A stretch of 17,032 nucleotides of DNA from Rhodothermaceae bacterium (GTDB lineage Bacteria; Bacteroidota; Rhodothermia; Rhodothermales; Rubricoccaceae): NCBI GenBank assembly GCA_013003465.1, contig JABDIZ010000409.1:1-17032 (forward strand), in the 5' to 3' direction. A program made the translations under genes and the position numbers. Of the stretch, positions 1 to 6,822 are shown piece by piece (the stretch's first letter is position 1; each line of letters begins with the position of its first letter). The notes under the pieces were generated by a model. The model had not been told where the DNA came from and searched no databases. It saw nothing but the letters and a program-made list of their open reading frames with translations.

Positions 1-229
1 GCATGGTAGTGGGAGGTTGGGAGTATGACGTTCACATTACCCGACATCTCCCCCGACGGCATGGTCCAGGGCTACTCCTAGCCTCCCGTGCAGGCGTCCT
101 ATCCGTCTAGTGCATCTGCACTAGGCGCCGCTGCCGAAGTCGTCCCTTAGTGTGCGGTATCTCCTCGTTTAGGAGAGCGATCGATCCCCAGCCGGGCCGT
201 GCTCCGGCGCCCCGGTTCCGGCGCGGTGC
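1..229. other. Non-coding flank, no confident gene
   Basis: This stretch lies downstream of the NarL-type regulator on the minus strand and is cut by the window edge. Only very short open frames are present, for example an 18-codon frame starting at 25 on the plus strand that has no recognisable similarity. It holds a perfect 18-base dyad (107-124) and a short hairpin at 160-176 (TCCTCC-like arms TCTCCT and AGGAGA around a five-base loop). That hairpin has no T-run, so it is not a convincing terminator for either strand. Confidence 0.5.
107..124. repeat. Perfect 18-base inverted repeat
   Basis: The sequence CTAGTGCA-TC-TGCACTAG is a perfect inverted repeat with eight-base arms and a two-base centre. 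The size and tight spacing fit a binding site for a dimeric regulator better than an RNA hairpin. No gene start is visible next to it inside the window, so its target, if any, may lie to the left of base 1. Confidence 0.5.
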
Positions 230-871
230 TCAGCGGGCGACGCCGTTCTCCCACGCCCAGGCGATGGCCTCCCGGGCCGAGCTCACGCCGAGCTTTGAGT
301 AGATCGCGGCGACGTGGTTGCGCACCGTGTTCTCCGCGATGCGGAGGCGCTCCGCGATGGCAGGGTTGTCGCTTCCGTGGGCCATGAGCGCGAGGACTTC
401 GTGCTCGCGGCCGGTGAGCGGCGAGAGCGCGGTTGGGTTGCGCGGGATAGGGACGAACCATCGACCCTCGCCACGGTGGACGGCGAGCAGGGCTTCCCGG
501 ATAATGAGGGGGTGCTGATCCTTCGTGATGTAGCCGGCCGCCCCCGCGGCTAGGAGGCCGGTGATGTAGGCAGGCTCGGCGTGGGCCGAGAGCGCGAGGA
601 TGCGCGGGGCCAGCGGATCGTCGGCGAGCGCCTGCGCCACCGCGACACCCGAGCGGCCCGGCATCTCCACGTCGAGGAGGAGGATGTCCGGGCGCAGGCT
701 GCGCACTACGGCGAGCGCCTCGTCGCCGTCGCAGGCCTCGCCGATGACCTCGAACTGGGCGTCGGCCGAGAGCGCAGTGCGCAGGCCGGCGCGGAAGAGT
801 GGGTGGTCGTCAACCACGACAATGCGGACGGGCGTTCCAGCCCCGAAGAACGGTGCAGCGGAAGGCCTCAT
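230..871 (-). CDS. NarL/FixJ-family response regulator
   Basis: A 213-residue two-component response regulator, normal in length for the family. The receiver domain covers about residues 15-130: acidic pair D21-D22, phosphoacceptor D67 in LLLDVEMPG, the switch serine S95 and the conserved lysine K117. A LuxR-type helix-turn-helix covers about 150-207 (LTGREHEVLALMAHG then NTVRNHVAAIYSKLGV), so it should bind DNA as a dimer once phosphorylated. The frame is open upstream to 1114, but the start at 871 is preferred. It overlaps the kinase stop codon as ATGA, the usual arrangement for translational coupling, and leaves only a short tail before the receiver. The partner is the kinase at 868-2061. 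Target genes cannot be read from the window. Confidence 0.93.
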   Translation of the reverse strand: MRPSAAPFFGAGTPVRIVVVDDHPLFRAGLRTALSADAQFEVIGEACDGDEALAVVRSLRPDILLLDVEMPGRSGVAVAQALADDPLAPRILALSAHAEPAYITGLLAAGAAGYITKDQHPLIIREALLAVHRGEGRWFVPIPRNPTALSPLTGREHEVLALMAHGSDNPAIAERLRIAENTVRNHVAAIYSKLGVSSAREAIAWAWENGVAR

Positions 872-2061
872 ACCGCGGGCGCGGTATGCCGACGCTGCAG
901 GGTGCCCGCCACTGGGAGAGACGCTGGTGCCGCGACCGCCACGCGGGTGCCACCGAGGGGAGAGCGCTCCACCACAAGCGGGGCGCCAAGGAGTTCCGCC
1001 CGTTCGCGCATCCCGAGGAGGCCGTAGTGTCCCTCGTCGGCGTAGTCGAGGGCGTTGCGTTGCGGTGGCCCTACCCCGTCGTCGTCGATGGTGAGCCGGA
1101 AGGCGCCGGGGCAAAGCGTCAGGGTGAGCTCGACGCGCGAGGCGCGGGCGTGGCGAGCGACGTTCGTAAGCGCCTCCTGCGCGATACGGAAGAGCGCGAG
1201 CTGGAGGTCGTCGGAGAGGTCAGGGTCGTCGGCCTGGATGTGGCAGGCGACGTAGAGGTCCGGGTGCTGCCGGGCGGTCCGCTCGGCCAGCCCCTCGATT
1301 GCGGTGGGGAGGCCGAAGGTGGCGAGCGATGGGGGGCGAAGGTGATCGCAGAGGCCGCGCAGGTCGGCGACGACGCCGTTCACGGCCGAGCGGGCTGCCG
1401 CGTTGTCCTCGCCTGCGCCCTCCTCGGTGACAGCGCGGGTGCCGAGCGCGAACTGGACCGTACAGAGATCCTGAACGGGGCCGTCGTGGAGCTCGCGGGC
1501 GAAGTGAGCACGCTCGGCCTCGCGGGCCTCGGCGAGGCGCAGGCGCAGCGCGCGCTCCTGCGCCAGCTCCGCCCGTTCGCGCCGGACCCGCCGGTAGAGC
1601 AGCCCCACGGTGCCGAGTGCAAGCAGGAAGCCGAAGCCACTCGCGATCGGCAGGACGGGCGCTCTGGCAGAGAAGGTGAGGTGGTCGGGGGCGGTCGGAG
1701 TGAACTGCACTTCAGCGATGTAGCGGAGCGCGACCGTGTCGCGGAGGGCGCCGACCTCGCGGAGGGCACGGAGGAGCAGGAGGAACCCGTCATGCGGAAT
1801 CTCGACGCGGGGATTGCCCGTGAGTCCGTCGCCGAGGACGAACACGCTGTCCGGGACGTACTTGAAGTAGTTGTATTGCTCGCCCGCCGGGGTGGAGGAG
1901 ATGACCGCCCCCTCCCGGATGCGCGTGTTGGTCGAGGCTTCGGGGGCAGCCGAGGCGGTGGAGGTGGTCGGATCGGGCTGCGTGGACTCGCAGCCGACGA
2001 GAAAGACCACACCGAGGAGGGGCGTCAGCCACGCGGCCGTTCGAAAGCGAGCAGGTCTCAT
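868..2061 (-). CDS. Sensor histidine kinase, HisKA_3 type, with predicted lipobox
   Basis: A 397-residue kinase of the NarX/DegS-like class. Residues 9-24 form a hydrophobic stretch ending in LVGC, a good lipobox, so the protein may be cut before C24 and lipidated. A sensor region of about 100 residues (25-132) has no recognised fold. One membrane helix follows at 135-156, then a coiled-coil linker (157-187), the HisKA_3 phosphoacceptor box ELHDGPVQDL with H192, and a HATPase domain with QEALTNVARHA (N300), DDDGVG (327-331) and GLLGMRER (347-354). No HAMP domain is evident. It lies directly before the response regulator with a four-base overlap and should phosphorylate it. The alternative to lipidation is an uncleaved first membrane helix. 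The kinase assignment is firm; the ligand is unknown. Confidence 0.92.
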   Translation of the reverse strand: MRPARFRTAAWLTPLLGVVFLVGCESTQPDPTTSTASAAPEASTNTRIREGAVISSTPAGEQYNYFKYVPDSVFVLGDGLTGNPRVEIPHDGFLLLLRALREVGALRDTVALRYIAEVQFTPTAPDHLTFSARAPVLPIASGFGFLLALGTVGLLYRRVRRERAELAQERALRLRLAEAREAERAHFARELHDGPVQDLCTVQFALGTRAVTEEGAGEDNAAARSAVNGVVADLRGLCDHLRPPSLATFGLPTAIEGLAERTARQHPDLYVACHIQADDPDLSDDLQLALFRIAQEALTNVARHARASRVELTLTLCPGAFRLTIDDDGVGPPQRNALDYADEGHYGLLGMRERAELLGAPLVVERSPLGGTRVAVAAPASLPVAGTLQRRHTAPAV

Positions 2062-2161
2062 CGTTCAATCCAGAGTATACAGGACCCCCTCGTCCGGCAG
2101 GGCGGGGGTCGGAAAGGGGGGAGGCCTGAGCCGAACCGAAAGCATCACCGGGTACGCTCAG

Positions 2162-2194
2162 AATATAGAGAAGAAGCGTGAAAAGCCATTGCAA
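2162..2194 (-). promoter_or_regulatory. Weak candidate promoter for the lipobox kinase operon
   Basis: On the minus strand, about 100 bases upstream of the kinase start, a TTGCAA at 2194-2189 is followed by TATATT at 2167-2162 in the most AT-rich patch of the neighbourhood. The spacing of 21 bases is too long for a typical sigma-70 promoter and only roughly fits a Bacteroidota -33/-7 pattern. It is listed because nothing better is visible upstream of this operon. Confidence 0.2.
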
Positions 2195-2609
2195 CATGGA
2201 TGTGGTATTAACGCGGTTCGCGGAGGTCACTGCCGTGGACGAGGACTGTAATCCGGCCTCGGAACGGCTCGTCGAGTGCTTCACAGCGTCGGGCCGCTTT
2301 CGGGTCGAGGGCGCGATCCCGGCGATGGCGGCGGCGAACCGGGCGCTGCTCACCTTCGTAGTACGTCAGCGTGCCGCCAACACCCAGAAGCGCACGAGGC
2401 GCCGAGCGCGCGTTGGCTTCTCGAATCGCTGTTGCCCTCGGTTCCGATACCGACACGCTTGGTTCCAGGTCCAGTGGTGCGATCTCGGCCGCCGCGACCG
2501 GCTCCGGTGCAGGATCCCCAGGCGAGGAATGGACGTCGCCGCGCGAGGCCACACGGGCTCGACGGGCTTCACCCAGGATTCCGGGGTCGTTCAGGTATCG
2601 AGTGAGGGC

Positions 2610-2626
2610 TGCGCAGGTCCTGCGCA
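2610..2626. repeat. Perfect 17-base palindrome
   Basis: TGCGCAGG-T-CCTGCGCA has eight-base arms around a single base. Flanking GGG (2606-2608) and CCC (2630-2632) could extend it as an RNA stem with a bulge. It lies about 40 bases before the rightward terminator at 2663, so it may be part of the same transcript. It contains the string TGTGCGC on the minus strand, but its geometry differs from the exporter operators. Confidence 0.45.
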
Positions 2627-2662
2627 CAACCCGATCTGCTCTTCACACAGACCACTACGGCG

Positions 2663-2700
2663 AACGGCCCGGCGAGACATTTCTCCGGGCCGTTTGGTTT
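2663..2700 (+). terminator. Rho-independent terminator reading rightward
   Basis: A ten-base perfect stem (AACGGCCCGG at 2663-2672 with CCGGGCCGTT at 2685-2694) closes a 12-base loop that can fold further (AGA with TCT). It is followed by a T-rich tail, TTTGGTTTT. On the minus strand the tail would be CGCCGTAG, so the element terminates plus-strand transcripts, not the ferredoxin reductase that ends at 2711 from the other side. No clear plus-strand gene lies upstream. Confidence 0.7.
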
Positions 2701-2710
2701 TCAGCGGTGC

Positions 2711-4117
2711 CTAAGCTTGCTCCTGCAGGACAGCGAGCATGTCTTCGAGGCGAGTGAGTTTGAGGCGGGGGCGTCCCAGCTTGGTGCCCGCTTCGGTTTC
2801 GAGGGCGTCGAGGCGCTGCCAGTCGGCGTAGGAGAAGCAGGCGGGCTGGCGGCTGCGGATGAATTGCTCGGTGGCCTTAGCATCGGGATGCTCAGGCTTG
2901 GCGTGCTGCCCTGAGGCGGCATCGGCCAGCATGTGCGCGACCGTCTCCTGCGCGTCTGGCTTGTTGGTACCGATCACCCCCGACGGGCCGCGCTTGATCC
3001 AACCCGCCACGTAGAGGCCAGGGATCGGATCGCCGTCGGGGCCATCCGTTACGCGTCCGCCCTTGTTGGGTATGAGGCTCCAATCCGTGCGGAAAGGGAC
3101 GTCGGGCAGGGCCACACCGCGGTAGCCGACCGAGCGGAAGATCAGGCCGATGTCCATTTCCTCGGTTTCATCGGTGGGGTGCGGGCGGAGACGTCCGTCG
3201 TCGGCGCGAATCAGTTCGTTGCGGACAAGCCGGAGACCGCCGACGTGGCCGGTGCCGTCGTCGAGGATCTCGGTGGGGGAGACAAGGAAGCGGAGGTGGA
3301 GCTGCTTGCGTTTTCCACTCGGTGCGCGCTGCGCGGCCTCCTGCAAGAACGTGACCTTCTTGGTCAACAGGCGGTCGTTGGCTTCGTCTACCGCCGCTTG
3401 ACTGAGTGGGTCGAGTGCAGCCTCGTCGGGGCGGACGATGAGGTCGGCGTCTTCCATCTCGCCGAGTTCCTTGACCTCGGGATTGGTGAAGGCGGCCTGC
3501 GCCGGACCCCGTCGCCCCAGCATCACCACCTCACGGACGTTGCTCTCGCGTAGTGCCTCCAGTGCATAGTCGGCGATGTCGGTTTTTTCGAGTTCCTCCG
3601 GCGTGCGGCAGAGGATGCGCGCCACGTCCACAGCGACATTCCCCACGCCCACCACGGCAACGCGCTCGCAGGAGAGGTCGAAGGTCCGGTCGCGGTAATC
3701 GGGGTGGCCGTTGTACCACCAGACGAACTCGGTGGCCGAGTGGCTGCCCGCAAGGTCTTCACCGGGGATGCCAAGACTGCGGTCGGTCTGCGCGCCCGTG
3801 GTGAAGAGGACCTGATGATAGTGCTGCCGAAGGTCGGCGAGAGTGAGGTGCGTGCCGTACGTCACGTTGCCGAAGAAGCGGCAGCGTGGGTGCGCGGCCA
3901 CCTTCTCAAAGACGCGCGTGACGTTCTTGATCTTCTGGTGGTCCGGTGCGACACCGCTGCGCACCAACCCGAACGGCGTCGGCAGGGCATCGATCAGGTC
4001 CACGTCGACGACGAGGTCGTCTTGTTTCAGCAGGGCATCGGCGGCATAGAACCCCGCGGGGCCTGCGCCGATGATGGCCACGCGAAGGGGAGTGTCAGCA
4101 GTTCCGACAGAAGGCAT
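2711..4117 (-). CDS. Ferredoxin/adrenodoxin-type NADP+ reductase
   Basis: A 468-residue cytoplasmic flavoprotein of the adrenodoxin reductase (FprA-like) family, which moves electrons between NADPH and a ferredoxin. The FAD-binding motif GAGPAG is at 17-22. The family stretch PTPFGLVRSGVAPDHQ is at 46-61, the NADP-binding glycine motif VGVGNVAVDVAR at 156-167, the 2'-phosphate-contacting GRRGPAQAAF at 201-210, and the C-terminal FAD segment GWIKRGPSGVIGTNKPDA at 372-389. Length is normal and all landmarks are intact. The start at 4117 places the FAD motif close to the N terminus as expected; no Shine-Dalgarno sequence is seen. It appears to be transcribed on its own from the candidate promoter at 4141-4170. 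No ferredoxin gene is adjacent, so the electron partner is unknown. Confidence 0.95.
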   Translation of the reverse strand: MPSVGTADTPLRVAIIGAGPAGFYAADALLKQDDLVVDVDLIDALPTPFGLVRSGVAPDHQKIKNVTRVFEKVAAHPRCRFFGNVTYGTHLTLADLRQHYHQVLFTTGAQTDRSLGIPGEDLAGSHSATEFVWWYNGHPDYRDRTFDLSCERVAVVGVGNVAVDVARILCRTPEELEKTDIADYALEALRESNVREVVMLGRRGPAQAAFTNPEVKELGEMEDADLIVRPDEAALDPLSQAAVDEANDRLLTKKVTFLQEAAQRAPSGKRKQLHLRFLVSPTEILDDGTGHVGGLRLVRNELIRADDGRLRPHPTDETEEMDIGLIFRSVGYRGVALPDVPFRTDWSLIPNKGGRVTDGPDGDPIPGLYVAGWIKRGPSGVIGTNKPDAQETVAHMLADAASGQHAKPEHPDAKATEQFIRSRQPACFSYADWQRLDALETEAGTKLGRPRLKLTRLEDMLAVLQEQA

Positions 4118-4140
4118 AGAGCGAGCAGCAGATGGACGCC

Positions 4141-4170
4141 CAAGAATACGCGCTAGCCCGGATATGCAAA
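4141..4170 (-). promoter_or_regulatory. Candidate -33/-7 promoter for the ferredoxin reductase
   Basis: On the minus strand TTTG (4170-4167) is followed after 18 bases by TATTCTTG (4148-4141). This resembles the Bacteroidota consensus TTTG...TAnnTTTG with slightly short spacing. Transcription would start near 4137, leaving about 20 bases before the ATG at 4117. This is the only good match to that promoter type noticed in the window. Confidence 0.4.
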
Positions 4171-4192
4171 GCCCCCGTCTTGCCCCTCCGGC

Positions 4193-5278
4193 TCACTCGT
4201 GCGGGTGCGCCTCGTAATGCTGTCGCAGCCAGTCCGCACCGAAGTCGTTGCCCGGGTCGCGCCAGACGGCGTGGATGTGGTTCGCGCCGCCCTGTGTGTT
4301 GTCGTACTCGATGAGGAGCGCGGGCGCGTGAATGCGGTAGTAGTGCCCCTCGCCGGGGTTCTTGCCCCCAGCCCAGGCAAAGAACAGGCTGTCGGGCGGT
4401 GTCGCACGGAGTTGTCTCAGACGTGCGGTCGCCCACTCCTCCTGCACCGTCCCGATGTACGTCTCGATGAGGCGCCAGAGGTCGGCATATTGGGCTTCGG
4501 TCATGGCCGATGCCGCGAGGCCTTCGAACGTCTCCAGGCGCACCTGCGGGTCGGCGCCGGTGATGATGTCCGGTGGTGCTTGTGTGGCGAGAACAGCCTG
4601 GGTGCGCTGGCCGTCGGTGAGCGCGTTGAGGAGTGCGCGTGCTTGGTCTTCTTCGTCGCCGAGGACGCGCCACCCGGCACGGGGGCCGGACGGCACCGTC
4701 GCGGGGTTCGCGCCCAGAAAGAGGGGCGTCGTCGCCGTGAGCGAATCCGTCACCGAAGAGAAGTTGAGCGAGAGGTGGTGGCCTTCGAGGCGCCAGCCCC
4801 ACGGCGCCTCGGGCGCGGGCGTGCCGAAGAGGGTGATGGAGTAGCGGTCGGGGTCACGGAAGGCCGTATTGCCACTCAATTGCCCCAGTATGCCTTCCAA
4901 CTCGATGACGCCGGTGGTCTTCGCGTAGCCCGTCTCGCTGAGCGCGCTTCGGAGCAGCAGAGCGGCCGCCTCGCGCTGGGCCGGTGTCATATCGGCTAGG
5001 CGCAGGCCGTTTCGTTGGCGCGGGATGTAGTGCCAGTCGAAGCGCTCGTCGCTGTCAAAGGGGAATTGTGTACGTGCGCGCTGTTCCTGCTCCAGGCTGA
5101 CCAGAAAGGCCTGTGCCGCGGCGACCATCTCGGAGGCCTCCGCGGAGGGCGTGGGTGCAGTGCTGGGCACTGCTGTATCCGTCGCAGAAGCCGAGGGAGC
5201 AGGCTCACGGAGCACGACCGCCGCACCGACGAGCGCCACGACCCCGACCGCAACGCCTAGGCCCAAACCGATCCGCAT
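4193..5278 (-). CDS. DUF3500 domain protein, membrane-anchored or secreted
   Basis: A 361-residue protein. Residues 4-23 are a hydrophobic segment without a clear signal-peptidase site or lipobox, followed by an Ala/Pro/Ser/Thr-rich linker (24-48), so it is probably exported and anchored by its N terminus. The rest matches the DUF3500 family: WHYIPR (82-87), EGHHLSLNF (165-173), GEGHYYRIH (309-317), EYDNTQ (324-329) and NHIHAVWRD (333-341). The many conserved His and acidic residues suggest a metal site or hydrolase-like pocket, but the family has no firmly established activity. A possible ribosome site, GGTGAG, lies about six bases before the ATG. It sits 60 bases downstream of the NtrY-like kinase on the same strand and may be co-transcribed with it; 75 bases separate it from the ferredoxin reductase. 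Confidence 0.88.
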   Translation of the reverse strand: MRIGLGLGVAVGVVALVGAAVVLREPAPSASATDTAVPSTAPTPSAEASEMVAAAQAFLVSLEQEQRARTQFPFDSDERFDWHYIPRQRNGLRLADMTPAQREAAALLLRSALSETGYAKTTGVIELEGILGQLSGNTAFRDPDRYSITLFGTPAPEAPWGWRLEGHHLSLNFSSVTDSLTATTPLFLGANPATVPSGPRAGWRVLGDEEDQARALLNALTDGQRTQAVLATQAPPDIITGADPQVRLETFEGLAASAMTEAQYADLWRLIETYIGTVQEEWATARLRQLRATPPDSLFFAWAGGKNPGEGHYYRIHAPALLIEYDNTQGGANHIHAVWRDPGNDFGADWLRQHYEAHPHE

Positions 5279-5338
5279 AACGCTCTCACCAGATAACCGA
5301 CCGCATAGATACCGGAGAGGCCGTGCGGAAGGTCCCCA

Positions 5339-6670
5339 TCAGAAATGGAGAGTGAAGATGGTCTGGCCGGGCTTCGAGCGCACGCGCAGACGACCGCCGT
5401 GTAGCCGCATCACCTGCCGCGAGAGGCTCAGGCCGATGCCGGAGCCGGTCGGCTTGGTCGTGTAGAACGGCACGAAGATGCGGTCGAGCGCGTCGTCCGG
5501 GACGCCGGGGCCGTCGTCTTCCACCTCGATGATCGGCGTTCCGCCGACGCCCGCTCGCGCGCGCAGCGCGACGTGGTTGCCGCGTCGGCCTTCGAGGGCT
5601 TGCAGGGCGTTCAGCAGGAGGTTGATGAGCACCTGCTCCACCAGCTCCCGGTCGGCGGCGAGTTCGAGGCCCTTGGGATCTACTTCCGTTTCCAGCGTAA
5701 CGGCTCCGGCTCCGAAGGAGGTTTGCAGTAGCGTCGCCACATCGTCGAACAGCTCGCGGACGGGGAAGAGGGTGAACTCGGGTTTGGGGATGCGCGTCAG
5801 GCTGCGATACGCCTCGATGAAATGCATCAGCCCGTTGCTCCGCCGCTCGATGGTGGCGAGGGCTTCGCGCACATCCGTCGTGCTCTCCGTGGCTTCTACG
5901 CCGTTGCGGAGGCGGTCGCTCGCCGTCCCGGCCAGCGAGGCGATGGGCGCGACCGAGTTGGCGATTTCGTGCGTAAGCACGCGTGTGAGCTGTTGCCACG
6001 CCTGCATCTCCTGCTCCTCCAGTTCCACGTGGATGTCTTGCAGGCTGACCAGCGTGTAGGGAGCACCGCGCAGCCGAAACTGGGCGGCGTGCATGAGCAG
6101 CGACATCGCTTCGTCGCCGCGCTCGGTGCGGATGAGTGCGCGCTCGCCCGTGTGCAGGCCGAGCAGCGTGTCGGTGAGCTGCGGATTGATCGGGCGGAGG
6201 CCTTCGATGGTGCGAAGCCGGGCGACGCCGAGTAGTCGCCGCGCCGTGTGGTTGATGAGGGCCACGGTGCCATCGGGCCGGAAGGCGATGAGCGCCACGC
6301 CGACGTGCCGCACGACGGTCTGAAGGTAGCGGGCCTGCTCCTCGCGCTCGGCGCGCAACTGGCGAATGGCAGTGCTGACCTCTTCGAAGGCCTCAGAGAG
6401 CGCGCGGAAGATGGGGCCGCGCCGGTCGCTGCCGAAGCGCTGCGAGACGTCGTCGTAGCGAAGGCTTTCGAGAAAACGCGTCAGGTCGCGCGCCGGCTTC
6501 TCCGTGTAGTAGACCAGGCGCGCGGTCGCCCACACGGCGACGAGGACCAGCACGCCAGCGAGGACGTATCGCTCCAACGGCCACACCAGCACCCCTGCGC
6601 CCGCCACCGTCGCCGCGATGAACGCCACGCGGACGACGACCCGAAGACGGTGATGGCGAAAGGGGTTCAT
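5339..6670 (-). CDS. NtrY-like sensor histidine kinase without a periplasmic sensor
   Basis: A 443-residue inner-membrane kinase. Two membrane helices (about 11-30 and 34-54) are joined by only a few residues, so almost nothing is exposed to the periplasm. A HAMP-like linker (55-110) and a cytoplasmic PAS domain (about 112-215) follow. The HisKA box VLTHEIANSVAPI has H234. The ATPase domain shows N354 in LINLLLNALQAL, DDGPGV (385-390), the F-box FVPFYTTK and GSGIGLSLS (409-417). It lies downstream of the sigma-54 regulator on the same strand, 152 bases away, and the pairing NtrY-type kinase with NtrC-type regulator is the usual one. The missing sensor loop fits kinases that sense within the membrane or through a partner transporter. 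The gap upstream can form alternative hairpins (see 6675-6754). Confidence 0.93.
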   Translation of the reverse strand: MNPFRHHRLRVVVRVAFIAATVAGAGVLVWPLERYVLAGVLVLVAVWATARLVYYTEKPARDLTRFLESLRYDDVSQRFGSDRRGPIFRALSEAFEEVSTAIRQLRAEREEQARYLQTVVRHVGVALIAFRPDGTVALINHTARRLLGVARLRTIEGLRPINPQLTDTLLGLHTGERALIRTERGDEAMSLLMHAAQFRLRGAPYTLVSLQDIHVELEEQEMQAWQQLTRVLTHEIANSVAPIASLAGTASDRLRNGVEATESTTDVREALATIERRSNGLMHFIEAYRSLTRIPKPEFTLFPVRELFDDVATLLQTSFGAGAVTLETEVDPKGLELAADRELVEQVLINLLLNALQALEGRRGNHVALRARAGVGGTPIIEVEDDGPGVPDDALDRIFVPFYTTKPTGSGIGLSLSRQVMRLHGGRLRVRSKPGQTIFTLHF

Positions 6671-6674
6671 GGTC

Positions 6675-6754
6675 GGGCGTGTGGGGGGACGGGTGTTTGG
6701 GGCGTGGGAGGGTAAGAAACAGCACCGGCGTTGGAGTCGACTCCCACACGCCCC
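6675..6754 (-). repeat. Competing inverted repeats in the kinase leader
   Basis: In the leader of the NtrY-like kinase (minus-strand RNA), the segment 6754-6741 can pair in two exclusive ways. With 6710-6699 it makes 12 pairs with a two-base bulge. With 6685-6675 its core, 6753-6743, makes a perfect 11-pair stem (GGGCGTGTGGG with CCCACACGCCC). The second partner ends four bases before the start codon. The same segment also carries the perfect 12-base palindrome GGAGTCGACTCC (6733-6744). No T-run follows, so termination is unlikely; translational control or a DNA operator is possible. Confidence 0.4.
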
Positions 6755-6822
6755 TATGCTCTCACCGGAGCACGTGTAGTCGTTCTCGGCAGGAAGCAGC
6801 GCGCCCAGTACCCAATCCCAAC

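Larger units (their letters stand above)
2062..2710. other. Roughly 650-base region without a confident gene
   Basis: This stretch lies between the start of the lipobox kinase and the 3' end of the ferredoxin reductase. Several overlapping frames are open, but none shows a recognisable domain. The best is a GTG-started minus-strand frame at 2208-2627 (139 codons) rich in Ala, Arg and Pro; over the part checked by hand its third-position G+C was only about as high as the surroundings, which argues against strong coding. The region contains an AT-richer patch (about 2160-2210) upstream of the kinase, a 17-base palindrome (2610-2626) and a rightward terminator (2663-2700). A small RNA or gene remnant on the plus strand is possible. 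Confidence 0.5.

Noticed and set aside
872..1114. N-terminal extension of the NarL-type regulator
   Set aside because: It would overlap the kinase gene by about 250 bases. The ATGA overlap at 868-871 gives a normal start.
799..2181. Long plus-strand open frame (460 codons)
   Set aside because: It lies antisense to the lipobox kinase, which has full HisKA_3 and ATPase motifs. The product is Gly/Arg/Glu-rich without a domain, the typical shadow of a G+C-rich gene.
2208..2627. GTG-started minus-strand frame as a gene
   Set aside because: No domain, no ribosome site, and third-position G+C not clearly raised in the part examined. It is mentioned only within the region entry.
2606..2632. Palindrome as a further copy of the exporter activator site
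   Set aside because: It contains TGTGCGC, but the arms are spaced and centred differently, and no -24/-12 element follows on either strand.
6671..6822. Intrinsic terminator between regulator and NtrY-like kinase
   Set aside because: Strong stems exist, but no T-run follows on the minus strand, so read-through into the kinase is more likely.
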